In this document: piece by piece, positions 8,653-17,857 of the stretch | Position numbering within the stretch: the first letter of the stretch is position 1 | Layout of the letters: each line of letters begins with the position of its first letter | DNA from: Edaphocola aurantiacus | GTDB lineage: Bacteria > Bacteroidota > Bacteroidia > Chitinophagales > Chitinophagaceae | Assembly (NCBI RefSeq): GCF_019797745.1 | Contig: NZ_VOSI01000001.1 | Location: forward strand, 308,928-372,927 | Reading direction: 5' to 3' | DNA: 64,000 bases | Program-made: the position numbers and the translations under genes | The notes under the pieces: generated by a model | Told to the model about the DNA's origin: nothing | The model's input: only the letters and a program-made list of their open reading frames with translations | The model's database searches: none

Positions 8653-9178
8653 GCATCTGTTCGACGCTTTATTCCAAAGCAAATTTGCCATTAAGATTCA
8701 GGCACTGAAAGATCTGAAGATCATTGCAGAACGGGAACCGGAAGTCATTGTACCCTATTTCCCTCAACTCTTTACGGAAGCGAAAGAAGGTCCTGAGAAA
8801 CTGAAATGGGGCGTGATGATGCTCATCAGTATGTGCGCGCATCTGGACAAAGAAGCCATCTTCGAACACCTGGGTCTTTTTGCTGCTATTGCAGACGGTC
8901 CTTCGGTAATTGCAAGAGATGCTTATGTACGTATGCTGGCGATGCTCTCTCAGGAGCAGCAATATACAGATACGACCACTGCCCTGCTGCTGGATGAGGT
9001 ACTGAAAAGTCCGGTCAATCAATTGCCGAGCTATGCCGAAACCGCAACAAAACATATCCCCGCAACACACTACGCTCAACTGGCCGAGATCATCAGTATG
9101 CGCCTGCCCGATGTGGAAGATTACCCGCCTAAAGAGAAAAAGTTACAGCGTTACCTGAAACTCTTAAAGAAAGGCTAA
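8639..9178 (+). CDS. HEAT-repeat-like helical protein
   Basis: A 179-residue, nearly all-helical acidic protein. Helical pairs such as FAIKIQALKDLKIIAEREPE and LKWGVMMLISMCAHLDKE recall HEAT/ARM-type repeats, suggesting protein binding. No catalytic motif or signal peptide is visible. Its start lies inside the end of the SatD-like gene, so the pair forms one operon. I do not recognise a specific function. Confidence 0.65.
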   Translation: MDPYKHLFDALFQSKFAIKIQALKDLKIIAEREPEVIVPYFPQLFTEAKEGPEKLKWGVMMLISMCAHLDKEAIFEHLGLFAAIADGPSVIARDAYVRMLAMLSQEQQYTDTTTALLLDEVLKSPVNQLPSYAETATKHIPATHYAQLAEIISMRLPDVEDYPPKEKKLQRYLKLLKKG

Positions 9179-9225
9179 TTCAATATTACAGCAGTTTTTT
9201 GTACCTTTCCCTCAGCAAAAAAACG

Positions 9226-9233
9226 TATTTTTG
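9226..9233 (+). promoter_or_regulatory. -7 box for ferritin
   Basis: TATTTTTG fits TAnnTTTG and lies 26 bases before the ferritin ATG. A TTTG at 9198-9201 is somewhat farther upstream than the usual -33 element. Confidence 0.5.
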
Positions 9234-9258
9234 TACACACACTAAAACAAGAAAATAT

Positions 9259-9783
9259 ATGTTATCGAAAACAATGCAAGATGCCCTGAACAGACAGGTT
9301 GCCATGGAAGCAGCATCTTCTCAAGCATATCTGGCCATGGCCAGCTGGGCCGAAATTCAACCCGGTCTGGATGGTGTTACCAACTTCTTCTATCAGCAAA
9401 GTGATGAAGAGCGTGTACACATGCTGAAACTGATTCGTTATATTAATGAACGTGGTGGATTTGCAATCGTTCCTACCCTGGAGCAGCCTAATATTACATT
9501 CCAATCCCTGCAACGTGTATTTGAAGAATTCCTGAAACATGAGATCGCTGTATCTGAAAGCATCAACGAACTGGTGGGCCTGGCCTTACAGGAAAGAGAT
9601 TTTTCTACACATAACTTCCTGCAATGGTATGTAACCGAGCAACTGGAAGAAGAGGCTCTGGCACGTACCCTGAATGACAAACTGGAACTGGTGGGCGATG
9701 ACAAAGGTGGTATCTACCTTTTCGACAAAGACATCCTGCTGTTCCGCAGTGCGATCAGTAAAGATAATAACGCAGCGGGCTAA
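9259..9783 (+). CDS. ftnA: Ferritin
   Basis: A 174-residue non-heme ferritin for iron storage. The ferroxidase-centre pattern is visible: EAASSQAYLAMASWAE in helix A, DEERVHMLKLIRYI in helix B (E-x-x-H), and helix C/D glutamates in VTEQLEEEALARTL. The ATG at 9259 is chosen over the upstream frame because the ferritin fold starts at LSKTMQDALNRQ and a promoter box sits at 9226. A terminator follows. Confidence 0.95.
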   Translation: MLSKTMQDALNRQVAMEAASSQAYLAMASWAEIQPGLDGVTNFFYQQSDEERVHMLKLIRYINERGGFAIVPTLEQPNITFQSLQRVFEEFLKHEIAVSESINELVGLALQERDFSTHNFLQWYVTEQLEEEALARTLNDKLELVGDDKGGIYLFDKDILLFRSAISKDNNAAG

Positions 9784-9821
9784 GCATCGCTTCCGTAAAA
9801 AAGATCAAATCAATAAACAAC

Positions 9822-9858
9822 AAGATGTCAGGGGTAATGCTACACTGACATCTTTTTT
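9822..9858 (+). terminator. Terminator after ferritin
   Basis: A 10-bp stem AAGATGTCAG/CTGACATCTT (9822-9831 with 9845-9854) followed by TTTT. It lies inside the upstream open frame of the helicase gene, which supports the later helicase start. Confidence 0.75.
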
Positions 9859-9886
9859 AGTATTTCCAACAGAGACAAAGACCGTA

Positions 9887-12121
9887 ATGGAGCCGAATAG
9901 TATTTTTGAGAAAGCAGTAGCCTTTGTAAACCAGACCAACCAACCTATATTCCTGACCGGTAAAGCCGGAACGGGTAAGACCACCTTTTTAAGGCATATC
10001 AAGGAACACAGTCATAAACGTATGGCCGTGATCGCCCCTACAGGTGTGGCGGCTATTAATGCCGGTGGTACAACGATACACTCTTTCTTCAATCTACCCT
10101 TCGGCACTTATATCCCGACCAATAAAACGGTTTGGGGCGGTGCTTATGCCAATGTATACAACAAGAACCAACTCTTTGCAAAAGCCAAACTGACCAGTAT
10201 TAAACGTGACATCATCAAGAGTCTCGATACCCTTATTATAGATGAGATCTCTATGGTACGGGCCGATACAATGGATGCTATTGATGCCCTGCTGCGCATG
10301 GTACGGTATAAGCCGGATACGCCTTTCGGCGGAGTGCAGATGATCTTTATCGGTGATATGTTTCAGTTGCCGCCTGTTGTGAAAGACGAGGAATGGGAGC
10401 AGTTGCAGGAGGTCTACAATTCGCCGTTTTTCTTCGATGCCCTGGTCATGAGGGAAGCTGAGCCGGTATATATTGAACTGAAAAAGATTTACCGCCAAAG
10501 CGATGAACTCTTTATTAAGATTCTGAACAATGTGCGCAATAATACCTGCAATGAAGAGGACCTGGAGATCCTGAATGAGCATTACGATCCTTACTTTATT
10601 CCGGATGCTCATTCGGCCTACATCACCCTGACCACGCACAATTACAAGGCAGATGAAATCAACCAGGGGGCCCTGGAGCAACTCCTCTCTGCACCTGTTG
10701 TTTTTGGCGCAAAGATCACAGGCGAATTTCCTCAGAACGCCTACCCAGTCGATGAGCAACTGGTGCTGAAAACCGGTGCCCAGATCATGTTTATCAAAAA
10801 TGACAAGGGTGAAAACAGGCGCTTTTATAATGGTAAGATCGGCACCATTGAGCAGATCGATGCAGAAGCGAAGCATATAACCGTGCGCTTTCCCAATGAA
10901 GCAGATCTGCTGGTGCTGGAGGCGGAAACCTGGAAGAATATCAAATACGATTTCGACAAGGAAAACGATGAAATCAAGGAACTGGAACTGGGTACCTATA
11001 CACAATACCCGATCCGGCTGGCATGGGCGGTAACCATCCATAAAAGTCAGGGGCTGACCTTTGAAAAGGCCATTATTGATGCCGGACAATCCTTCGCTCC
11101 CGGACAAGTATATGTGGCGCTCAGCCGGCTTACCCGGATCGATGGCATGGTACTGAAATCAAAAATCACTCCGGCCAGTATCAATACCGATCCCCGGATT
11201 ATTGATTTTGCCCAAAACGAAAGCCCCGAAGATGCCCTGGACAACCAGTTGCGCATGAGCCAGAAAATATTTGCAGAACAGGCCATTGCACAGGCATTTG
11301 ACCTGGCAGAGGCTTATGATCTCTGGCTGGATTTCACCAAGGATATGATCAGGCGTGCGATACCGGAAAAAGAAGAGGCCTCTGAATTTGCCCTAGAGAT
11401 GCTGAACCTGGTTAAAGAAATGGAGCAGACCGGCAGAAGATTCGTACCCCAGATCCATCAGCTACTGAACCTGAATGATGCCAACCGTTATCAGCAATTA
11501 AATGATCGTGTACAGGCAGGTGCGACCTGGTATCTGGGCAAACTGACCATAGTACTGCAGGCCGTAAGGCAACATGCCGAAGCATACCGGGTAAAGCAGA
11601 AAACAAAAAAATACATCAGCGAGGTAAAAGCGCAGATACAGGCGCTGGAGCGCAAACAGATACAGATCGAACAGGCTGCGGCAGTGGCTATGGGGCTTTC
11701 TGTACAACTGAATATGGACACGGTAATGCAGGAAGTGCATAAAATGTTTGCCCCGGTACCGATCGATGCCGCATCTGTTACCACTGCTGATGCAGAGCCT
11801 AAACCAAAAGCAGAGAAAGGCCAGTCCAAAGCCATAAGCCTGGAACTCTTCAAAGAAGGCATGTCTATCGAAAAGATTGCCGAGACACGCAATATGAGCG
11901 TCAATACCATATTCGGGCACCTGGCCGACTGTGTTACCGATGGCACTATTGAAGCAGAACAGCTGCTAAGCAAAGACAAGCTTTCTGCTGTCCGTAAAGC
12001 CCTGGAAGACAATCCACATAAAACTTTAACAGAACTTAAAGAGATGCTGGGCGCTGATTACAGCTTTAATGATCTGAAGATCGGCAAAGCGTACGAAGCC
12101 CGTAATACGCATCAACATTGA
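9887..12121 (+). CDS. PIF1-type helicase/ATPase with C-terminal helix-turn-helix
   Basis: A 744-residue superfamily 1 helicase. Walker A GKAGTGKT is at 25-32. APTGVAAINAGGTTIHSFF (motif Ia), IDEISMVRADTMDAID (motif II), and GDMFQLPPV follow. WAVTIHKSQGLTFEKAIID and VYVALSRLT supply motifs V and VI typical of PIF1/RecD. Residues about 620-660 are coiled-coil-like. The last 100 residues contain a helix-turn-helix (LELFKEGMSIEKIAETRNMS) as found at the end of RecQ-type and related Bacteroidota helicases. ATG 9887 is chosen because the longer frame overlaps ferritin and crosses its terminator. Its likely role is genome maintenance. Confidence 0.88.
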   Translation: MEPNSIFEKAVAFVNQTNQPIFLTGKAGTGKTTFLRHIKEHSHKRMAVIAPTGVAAINAGGTTIHSFFNLPFGTYIPTNKTVWGGAYANVYNKNQLFAKAKLTSIKRDIIKSLDTLIIDEISMVRADTMDAIDALLRMVRYKPDTPFGGVQMIFIGDMFQLPPVVKDEEWEQLQEVYNSPFFFDALVMREAEPVYIELKKIYRQSDELFIKILNNVRNNTCNEEDLEILNEHYDPYFIPDAHSAYITLTTHNYKADEINQGALEQLLSAPVVFGAKITGEFPQNAYPVDEQLVLKTGAQIMFIKNDKGENRRFYNGKIGTIEQIDAEAKHITVRFPNEADLLVLEAETWKNIKYDFDKENDEIKELELGTYTQYPIRLAWAVTIHKSQGLTFEKAIIDAGQSFAPGQVYVALSRLTRIDGMVLKSKITPASINTDPRIIDFAQNESPEDALDNQLRMSQKIFAEQAIAQAFDLAEAYDLWLDFTKDMIRRAIPEKEEASEFALEMLNLVKEMEQTGRRFVPQIHQLLNLNDANRYQQLNDRVQAGATWYLGKLTIVLQAVRQHAEAYRVKQKTKKYISEVKAQIQALERKQIQIEQAAAVAMGLSVQLNMDTVMQEVHKMFAPVPIDAASVTTADAEPKPKAEKGQSKAISLELFKEGMSIEKIAETRNMSVNTIFGHLADCVTDGTIEAEQLLSKDKLSAVRKALEDNPHKTLTELKEMLGADYSFNDLKIGKAYEARNTHQH

Positions 12122-12212
12122 TTTCAAAAGTGCATTGTCACGGAATTGTCAGCAAAAACAAGCCTATAGAGAAAAGCTATTAAAAATGCCTCAAGACTCG
12201 CTGAAATTGAGT

Positions 12213-12220
12213 TAATTTTG
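12213..12220 (+). promoter_or_regulatory. -7 box for ccmE-ccmF
   Basis: TAATTTTG fits TAnnTTTG and lies 27 bases before the ccmE ATG. Confidence 0.5.
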
Positions 12221-12246
12221 CACAAATATTCAATTCAGGTTTAAAC

Positions 12247-12645
12247 ATGAAAAAGTCAAGTATCATTGTCTTAGTTTTGATTGCAGTTACGATTGGCGTT
12301 ATTGTATCCTCATTCGGCAGTTTCAGCACTTATGAAACCTTTGCCTCTGCGGCAGAAAAGCCGGGCAACACATTTGTCGTAATGGGCACATTAGATAAAG
12401 GCCAGGCTATGGAGTATGATCCAAAGGTAGATGCCAACAAATTTGTATTCTACGCAAAAGATCAGAAAGGTAAGCCCCTGCGTGTCATCTTTAACGGCAC
12501 CAAACCTCAGGACTTTGAGCGCTCAGAGCAGCTGGTCATGACCGGTTTCGTAAAAGACAACGAATTTCACTGCGAAAAAATCCAGATGAAATGTCCGTCT
12601 AAATACGAAAACGACCAGGTCGTTGTTGCCAGCAAGCCAGCCTAA
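12247..12645 (+). CDS. ccmE: Cytochrome c maturation heme chaperone CcmE, CxxxY type
   Basis: A 132-residue membrane-anchored heme chaperone. One N-terminal membrane helix (residues 4-24) is followed by a beta-barrel (OB-like) periplasmic domain. The family lead-in VRFNGTKP appears as VIFNGTKP, and LVMTGFVKDNEFHCEKI is the CcmE pattern. In classic CcmE a histidine in HDENY binds heme covalently. Here the matching site reads CPSKY (C116, Y120), the CxxxY form described for some non-proteobacterial proteins. ccmF follows 23 bases downstream. Confidence 0.88.
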   Translation: MKKSSIIVLVLIAVTIGVIVSSFGSFSTYETFASAAEKPGNTFVVMGTLDKGQAMEYDPKVDANKFVFYAKDQKGKPLRVIFNGTKPQDFERSEQLVMTGFVKDNEFHCEKIQMKCPSKYENDQVVVASKPA

Positions 12646-12668
12646 TTTCACTTTTTATCCCTTTAATC

Positions 12669-15137
12669 TTGGAACAAACATTTACAGGAGAACATTTATT
12701 GCCTGGACAGATCGGGCAGTTCTTGTTGGTATTTTCCTTTGTCGCATCTTTATTTTCTTTATTCAGTTACCTGCAGGTTACTAAATTTGAAACCTCGAAG
12801 CCGGACCTTAGTCTGAGCTGGCTGAAACTATCCCGTATGAGCTATGTGCTGCACGCCTTTGCTGTCATCGGGATTTTTATTACCCTCTTTTACATTATTC
12901 AAAACCACTTATTCGAATACCATTATGCCTGGAAGCACAGCTCTATAGGCCTTAAGGCTAAATACCTGCTGGCTTGTTTCTGGGAAGGTTCCGAAGGTAG
13001 TTTTCTGCTCTGGACCTTCTGGCATGCCGTACTCGGCTTCTTTGTACTCTGGCGCGGCAAACAGTGGGAAAGCCGTGTAATGGTCGTTGTACTGGTCGTA
13101 CAGGCTATACTGTGTACCTTACAGCTGGGCATTTACTTTGGCGATACCAAGATCGGAGGCTCTGCCTTCACCCTGCTGCGCAATGAAATGCAGGATGCCC
13201 CTATCTTCCACCAGGCCAATTACATGGAGTTTATTACGGATGGTAAGGGACTGAATCCTTTACTGCAGAACTATTGGATGGTAATCCACCCTCCGGTACT
13301 GTTCCTTGGCTTTGCGCTCACTTTATTTCCATTTGCCTACGGCCTTGCTGCCTTATGGAAAGGAGAATACAAAACATGGATCAACCCAGCCTTACGCTGG
13401 ACCCTGGCTACCGGTGCTATATTAGGCACAGGTATCATGATGGGTGGTGCATGGGCATATGAAAGCCTTACCTTCGGTGGCTACTGGGCATGGGATCCGG
13501 TAGAGAACGCCTCTCTGGTACCCTGGCTCATTGTGATCGCAGCATTACATACCCTGCTGATCTACAAGAGCACTGGCCGCTCTCTGAAAATAACCCTTAT
13601 CTTCTTTATACTACAATATGTACTGATTTGGTATTCTACCTTCCTTACCCGTACGGGTATCTTGGGCGATACTTCTGTACACGCCTTTACCGGCGAAGGT
13701 GCTTCTATGAAATGGCACCTGCTGATCGCCATCTTTATCCTGCTGGTCTGGGGTATTGCACTGATGATCGGTCGCTGGCGCAAAATGCCGCATATCGCGG
13801 GTGAAGAAGAGACCAGCAGCCGTGAATTCTGGATGCTGATCGGTTCGATAGCATTCTTATTAAGTTCTATTCAGATTATTGCCGCTACCTCTCTCCCGGT
13901 TTGGGCGCCTTTATACAAACAGATATTCGGAACGGACATCGCTCCTCCGACTAACAGAGAAGCGTACTATAACAATATACAGGTATGGTTTGCCATCGTT
14001 ATTGCCCTGCTTACCGGTGCTACTCAATTCCTGAAATTCAAGAAATCGGGTAACCTGAAAAAGTTCTGGACCGTAACCGGTATCCTGATGTTATTATCCT
14101 TGGCGATTAGCGTATGGGTGATTAACTGGCAGAAGATTGCTCATGTACAATACATGGTGTACCTGTGTGTATCTTTATACGCCCTGTTCGGCAATATTTA
14201 CTACCTGTTTACTGCACAGAAAGGCAATCTGAAGAAAGCCGGTGGTTCGGTAACCCATATTGGTTTTGCGATGATGCTGCTGGGTATCTTGTTCTCTTCT
14301 TACAAGAAGGAAGTGATCTCTAAAGACATCAGCGGTAAGGTGATGAACTTCGGTAAGGAAACCTTTGAAGAAAATGCTCAGGAAAGCCGTAACAACGTTA
14401 TGCTATACCGCAATACGGCATTGCCAATGGGCGATTATATGGTACGTTACCTGGGCGATAGTACGGATACTAAAAATGATCCGCCGATCACTTACTTCCG
14501 TTTACGTTTCGAAAAAACAGACCCTAAAACCGGAGCAACAACAGAGTCCTTTATGCTCTACCCGGATGCATTCATCAATGCTAAAGGTCAGGAAGGCCTG
14601 AGCTCTAACCCGGATGCACGCCATTACTGGAACAGAGATATCTTCGTATACATAACCTCTGCCCCGGATCCTAAAGGCAAAACCGATACCAGCTCTTACC
14701 ATCCGCTGGAGATCAAAAAAGGAGACAGTATTTATGTAAGCAACGGATACTTTGTATTCGAAGACTTCGACCCGAATATCCGTAACAAGAATTACACCAA
14801 AACCGAAGGAGATGTACCCGTTGGCATCAACCTGCACGGCTATGATGTAAACGGCAGTGTGGGTACCATACAGCCGGTATTCTTTGTAAGAGGTAATGAG
14901 ACCGGTACTGCATATGACTCTCTGAATGCACTGGGTACTTTTATTAAAGTAGATAAAATAGATCCTATCAAGGAAACCATTACCCTGGGTATCAGACAAA
15001 GAGCACAACAGGATGATTACATCGTGATGAAAGCCCTGATATTCCCGATGATATGGTTATTGTGGCTGGGTATCATTATTATGATTGTCGGCTTCTTTAT
15101 CAGCCTCTGGGCTAGAAAAGGAATTAATGCCGCTTAA
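12669..15137 (+). CDS. ccmF: Heme lyase CcmF/CcsA-type cytochrome c assembly protein
   Basis: An 822-residue polytopic membrane protein attaching heme to apocytochrome c. The WWD heme-handling segment GGYWAWDPVENASLVPW is at about 270-286. Conserved histidines lie in flanking loops (VIHPPVLFLGF; DTSVHAFTGEG). A large periplasmic segment (about 540-785) precedes the last membrane helix. The start is TTG 12669: no ATG exists before the first membrane helix and the protein begins in register with family members. It forms an operon with ccmE, ending in a perfect 16-bp hairpin. Confidence 0.92.
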   Translation: MEQTFTGEHLLPGQIGQFLLVFSFVASLFSLFSYLQVTKFETSKPDLSLSWLKLSRMSYVLHAFAVIGIFITLFYIIQNHLFEYHYAWKHSSIGLKAKYLLACFWEGSEGSFLLWTFWHAVLGFFVLWRGKQWESRVMVVVLVVQAILCTLQLGIYFGDTKIGGSAFTLLRNEMQDAPIFHQANYMEFITDGKGLNPLLQNYWMVIHPPVLFLGFALTLFPFAYGLAALWKGEYKTWINPALRWTLATGAILGTGIMMGGAWAYESLTFGGYWAWDPVENASLVPWLIVIAALHTLLIYKSTGRSLKITLIFFILQYVLIWYSTFLTRTGILGDTSVHAFTGEGASMKWHLLIAIFILLVWGIALMIGRWRKMPHIAGEEETSSREFWMLIGSIAFLLSSIQIIAATSLPVWAPLYKQIFGTDIAPPTNREAYYNNIQVWFAIVIALLTGATQFLKFKKSGNLKKFWTVTGILMLLSLAISVWVINWQKIAHVQYMVYLCVSLYALFGNIYYLFTAQKGNLKKAGGSVTHIGFAMMLLGILFSSYKKEVISKDISGKVMNFGKETFEENAQESRNNVMLYRNTALPMGDYMVRYLGDSTDTKNDPPITYFRLRFEKTDPKTGATTESFMLYPDAFINAKGQEGLSSNPDARHYWNRDIFVYITSAPDPKGKTDTSSYHPLEIKKGDSIYVSNGYFVFEDFDPNIRNKNYTKTEGDVPVGINLHGYDVNGSVGTIQPVFFVRGNETGTAYDSLNALGTFIKVDKIDPIKETITLGIRQRAQQDDYIVMKALIFPMIWLLWLGIIIMIVGFFISLWARKGINAA

Positions 15138-15159
15138 TATATAATCGTTAACGTTTCAT

Positions 15160-15194
15160 AAAATGGGCCGGAAGCTAAGCTTCCGGCCCATTTT
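15160..15194 (+). terminator. Terminator after ccmF
   Basis: A 16-bp perfect stem (15160-15175 with 15179-15194), loop TAA, with a T run inside the 3' arm. Confidence 0.85.
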
Positions 15195-15230
15195 ATGCGT
15201 AAATTGCTGATAAATAATCATTGTATTATA

Positions 15231-15653
15231 ATGAGCACATTTATATCAGGATTATTCAGTCTTCTGCTGTTGATGGCTCCGCCGGACAAACAGCTCCTAA
15301 ATCGCTTTACAGAGCAGGCCAGTAAGGAGCATAAGTACATAGCAGTATACTTCTCTGGTTCGGACTGGTGCAGCCATTGTCACTACTTCAATAATCATGT
15401 TCTGCAAAAGGATAGTATACAGCAGTTAATAAACAACTATTATGTATACTACAATGCGGACTTTCCGCAGCGCAAAAAACTACCTCTTGAAGACAAGCAA
15501 TTGAATGATGCCTGGGCCGAGGTGCTGAACCCGGAAGGAGTATTCCCCATGCTCATTATCTGCGATGAGCAATTGCAGGTAATGAGCTGCATCACCCGCG
15601 CTCATGTCATTGAAGCCGTTACGGACACATTAAAGAAATACAGCAACCGGTGA
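15231..15653 (+). CDS. Secreted thioredoxin-fold protein
   Basis: A 140-residue exported thioredoxin-like protein. A signal peptide (MSTFISGLFSLLLLM) is followed by a thioredoxin fold with the redox motif SDWCSHCHYF (CSHC). The downstream cis-proline region reads GVFPMLII. The pattern resembles the thioredoxin_7 group of periplasmic reductants. The frame also opens at 15195, but that ATG is the last part of the ccmF terminator, so I prefer 15231. Being next to ccmEF it could reduce apocytochrome cysteines, which is an inference from position only. Confidence 0.78.
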   Translation: MSTFISGLFSLLLLMAPPDKQLLNRFTEQASKEHKYIAVYFSGSDWCSHCHYFNNHVLQKDSIQQLINNYYVYYNADFPQRKKLPLEDKQLNDAWAEVLNPEGVFPMLIICDEQLQVMSCITRAHVIEAVTDTLKKYSNR

Positions 15654-15759
15654 TTCATATTCTTAAAATACAGAATATCAGCAGAATATTTATCAATTAA
15701 TTAAGAAAGTTTAACCCTTTACTTGCAAAGTAGGGCTTCTATATTGGCACTCGTTGTCG

Positions 15760-15767
15760 TAGTTTTG
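15760..15767 (+). promoter_or_regulatory. -7 box for outer-membrane barrel gene
   Basis: TAGTTTTG fits TAnnTTTG and lies 23 bases before the ATG. Confidence 0.5.
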
Positions 15768-15789
15768 CAGGTAACAAACATTATTTTTT

Positions 15790-16353
15790 ATGAAAAAAAT
15801 TGCATTATCCATAACTGCACTGGCATTGGTATTAGGCACAAGCGTATCTACCTATGCACAAAAAAGAGGCTTTTACAGCCAGCCTTACAAAACAAGAAAC
15901 AGTGGTTCTTTCAGTAAAAGCACCGGCTTGCTTTCTATCGGCATTGGTGTACCTGATGCTTATAGCTATTACAATGTAGGCTTACCTCCGTTGTACGTAA
16001 AATACGAACACGGTGTAGCCAATGAAATCGGTATCGGTTTCTTAGGTGGCGTGGGTACCGGTTCCTACAAGTATGGTGGCGACCGTTACGGCTACGTAGA
16101 GACTACACTGGCAGCAATGGGTTACTATCACTTCAACAAACTGATTCCGGTGTCTAAACTGGACGTATATGCAGGTGTTGGTGTTGGTGTAAATATTGTA
16201 AGCGACAATTATGTTGATGCTACCGATGTAACTCCGGTGATCATAGGTAAAGCAGGTGCACGATATTACTTCAACCCTAAATTCGCTGTTTATGCGGAAG
16301 TTGGTTATGACAACCTGAGCCCGGCTAATGCGGGTATCACGTTAAGATTCTAA
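15790..16353 (+). CDS. Small outer-membrane beta-barrel protein
   Basis: A 187-residue protein with a signal peptide (ALALVLGTSVSTYAQ). Alternating hydrophobic/aromatic strands follow, rich in glycine and tyrosine, ending in GITLRF. A terminal phenylalanine is the usual outer-membrane barrel ending. The size fits an eight-stranded barrel of the OmpX/outer_membrane_beta-barrel type. The ligand is unknown. It is monocistronic: its own promoter box lies upstream and a 22-bp hairpin follows. Confidence 0.8.
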   Translation: MKKIALSITALALVLGTSVSTYAQKRGFYSQPYKTRNSGSFSKSTGLLSIGIGVPDAYSYYNVGLPPLYVKYEHGVANEIGIGFLGGVGTGSYKYGGDRYGYVETTLAAMGYYHFNKLIPVSKLDVYAGVGVGVNIVSDNYVDATDVTPVIIGKAGARYYFNPKFAVYAEVGYDNLSPANAGITLRF

Positions 16354-16365
16354 TCCTTAAATGAT

Positions 16366-16410
16366 AAAAAGGAAAGCGCGGAACTGAATCAGTTCCGCGC
16401 TTTCCTTTTT
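16366..16410. terminator. Bidirectional terminator
   Basis: A 22-bp perfect stem around one base (16366-16387 with 16389-16410), with A and T runs on either side. It lies between two convergent genes and can serve both. Confidence 0.88.
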
Positions 16411-16420
16411 ATTTGTTGCG

Positions 16421-17611
16421 TTACAAATTGCTAAAATCGGTTTTTTGTCTTTCGATAAAGTCTTTTTTCTCCAGGTATGTATCCAGTTTATCTTTAGGAA
16501 TACGTAAGTGGAATTTTACTTTTTCTCCGGCATTAAAATCATCTACAAAGCTGTAGAAGTCATAGTTCCATTTGCCCAGTAACCTGCGGTCTACCTGCAG
16601 TACATTGGCCAGCACATCCATATCGATCGGTTTTTTGATTTCCACGATCGCCATTGTTTTCAATTCCTCTTCTGAGAAACGTAACAGCAATGGGTTTTTA
16701 GGTTTTGCAGGCATTGAATCTGCGGCGGCACCAGGTTTGTCAAGGCCTACATTCAACCACTTCCAGTTAAAGTTGCCAGGTAGGCTGCTTCCTACATAAT
16801 TTTCCATGCGCTCCATCACCGTAGCAGTTGCAATAAAAGCCATAACGTGGTTTTGCGTTTCGGCAGGCAGGTATTTCTTAATGGCAAAGAAATCTGCTTT
16901 ACCGGTCTTCTTAATTGCATCCATTACGGGTCTAGGGCCACTGTTATATGCCGCAACCACCAGTAACCAGTCCTGGAACTGATCATACAGATAGTTTACA
17001 TATTTCGCAGCTGCGTTGGTCGATTTACCCCAGTCTTTACGCTCATCTACTTTCTCATTCACTACCAGACCCATAAACTGGCCGGTAGCCGGCATAAACT
17101 GCCAGGGACCTACTGCTCCTACAGGAGAGGTGGCACTGCTGTTAAAAGCAGATTCGATCACACAGAGATATTTCATCTCCAGTGGCACTTCCCTTCTGTC
17201 GAAAGTACGGTCAATGATTTTAAAGTAGCGGTTGCTTCTTTGCTTAATGGTACTGAAATGTCTTATATTATTCTGATAATAGTTCTTGACATAATTCAGT
17301 ACATAATCATTATTCTTTCCAAAATAGGCGATCTCACCGGCTATAGGCACGTATTGATCTCCTTTTTCTTTACGGCTGCGCTCTGTAAGCTTATGCGGCG
17401 CATCCGCAGTTGTCGGCGTGTTTGTTTTGGTTAATGATGCGGGTGTCAGGTTGGTTGGTTGTGCTGTTTTCTCCAGGGGTTTCGGAGCAGCAGCTTTCAT
17501 GGGAGATACATTTTCTGCTAGGGGTTTATTGTCTTCTTTTACCTTCTTTTGTGCAAAAGTTACACTTGGCACGTACATCATCACCGCACAAAAAATCTTT
17601 TTCCAAGGCAT
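16421..17611 (-). CDS. Membrane-bound lytic murein transglycosylase, MltD-like
   Basis: A 396-residue periplasmic peptidoglycan-cleaving enzyme. It has a signal peptide (MMYVPSVTFAQ) and a basic, low-complexity linker (about 25-85). The SLT domain carries the catalytic glutamate in VIESAFNSSA and the motifs GAVGPWQFMPATG and VVAAYNSGP. No clear LysM repeat follows: the C-terminal 110 residues are divergent, with an ILQVD-type hint (VLANVLQVDRRLLGKWN) that could be a degenerate LysM. Convergent with the barrel gene. Confidence 0.88.
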   Translation of the reverse strand: MPWKKIFCAVMMYVPSVTFAQKKVKEDNKPLAENVSPMKAAAPKPLEKTAQPTNLTPASLTKTNTPTTADAPHKLTERSRKEKGDQYVPIAGEIAYFGKNNDYVLNYVKNYYQNNIRHFSTIKQRSNRYFKIIDRTFDRREVPLEMKYLCVIESAFNSSATSPVGAVGPWQFMPATGQFMGLVVNEKVDERKDWGKSTNAAAKYVNYLYDQFQDWLLVVAAYNSGPRPVMDAIKKTGKADFFAIKKYLPAETQNHVMAFIATATVMERMENYVGSSLPGNFNWKWLNVGLDKPGAAADSMPAKPKNPLLLRFSEEELKTMAIVEIKKPIDMDVLANVLQVDRRLLGKWNYDFYSFVDDFNAGEKVKFHLRIPKDKLDTYLEKKDFIERQKTDFSNL

Positions 17612-17785
17612 TTTTACTATTTTAATCGGTTAAAAAACAATTCCAGCAAGCTTATTTTTGATATAATAAACAAACCCGAATCCATACACTTCATTAGAAC
17701 GAAATACATCGGCATTGTTTAATACCGATGCATTAATTCTAATACAATAATAACAATTTTTTTGTAAAAAAAATAATAAAAAATT

Positions 17786-17829
17786 AAAACCGGGCAAGGC
17801 TTATATTGATATAAGTCTTACCCGGTTTT
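17786..17829 (-). terminator. Terminator after tatA
   Basis: A long hairpin (17786-17829) with arms AAAACCGGG/CCCGGTTTT and an inner CTTATAT/ATATAAG stem, followed on the minus strand by AATTTTTT. Confidence 0.8.
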
Positions 17830-17857
17830 ACCTAAAATGTACGTACGTTATACGTTA

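Noticed and set aside
9674-9886. Extended N-terminus of the helicase frame
   Set aside because: It overlaps ferritin in another frame and crosses the ferritin terminator; the residues are low-quality and unlike any helicase.
10094-11107. 337-codon open frame on the minus strand inside the helicase gene
   Set aside because: Antisense shadow of a strongly conserved helicase; its residues show no protein-family pattern.
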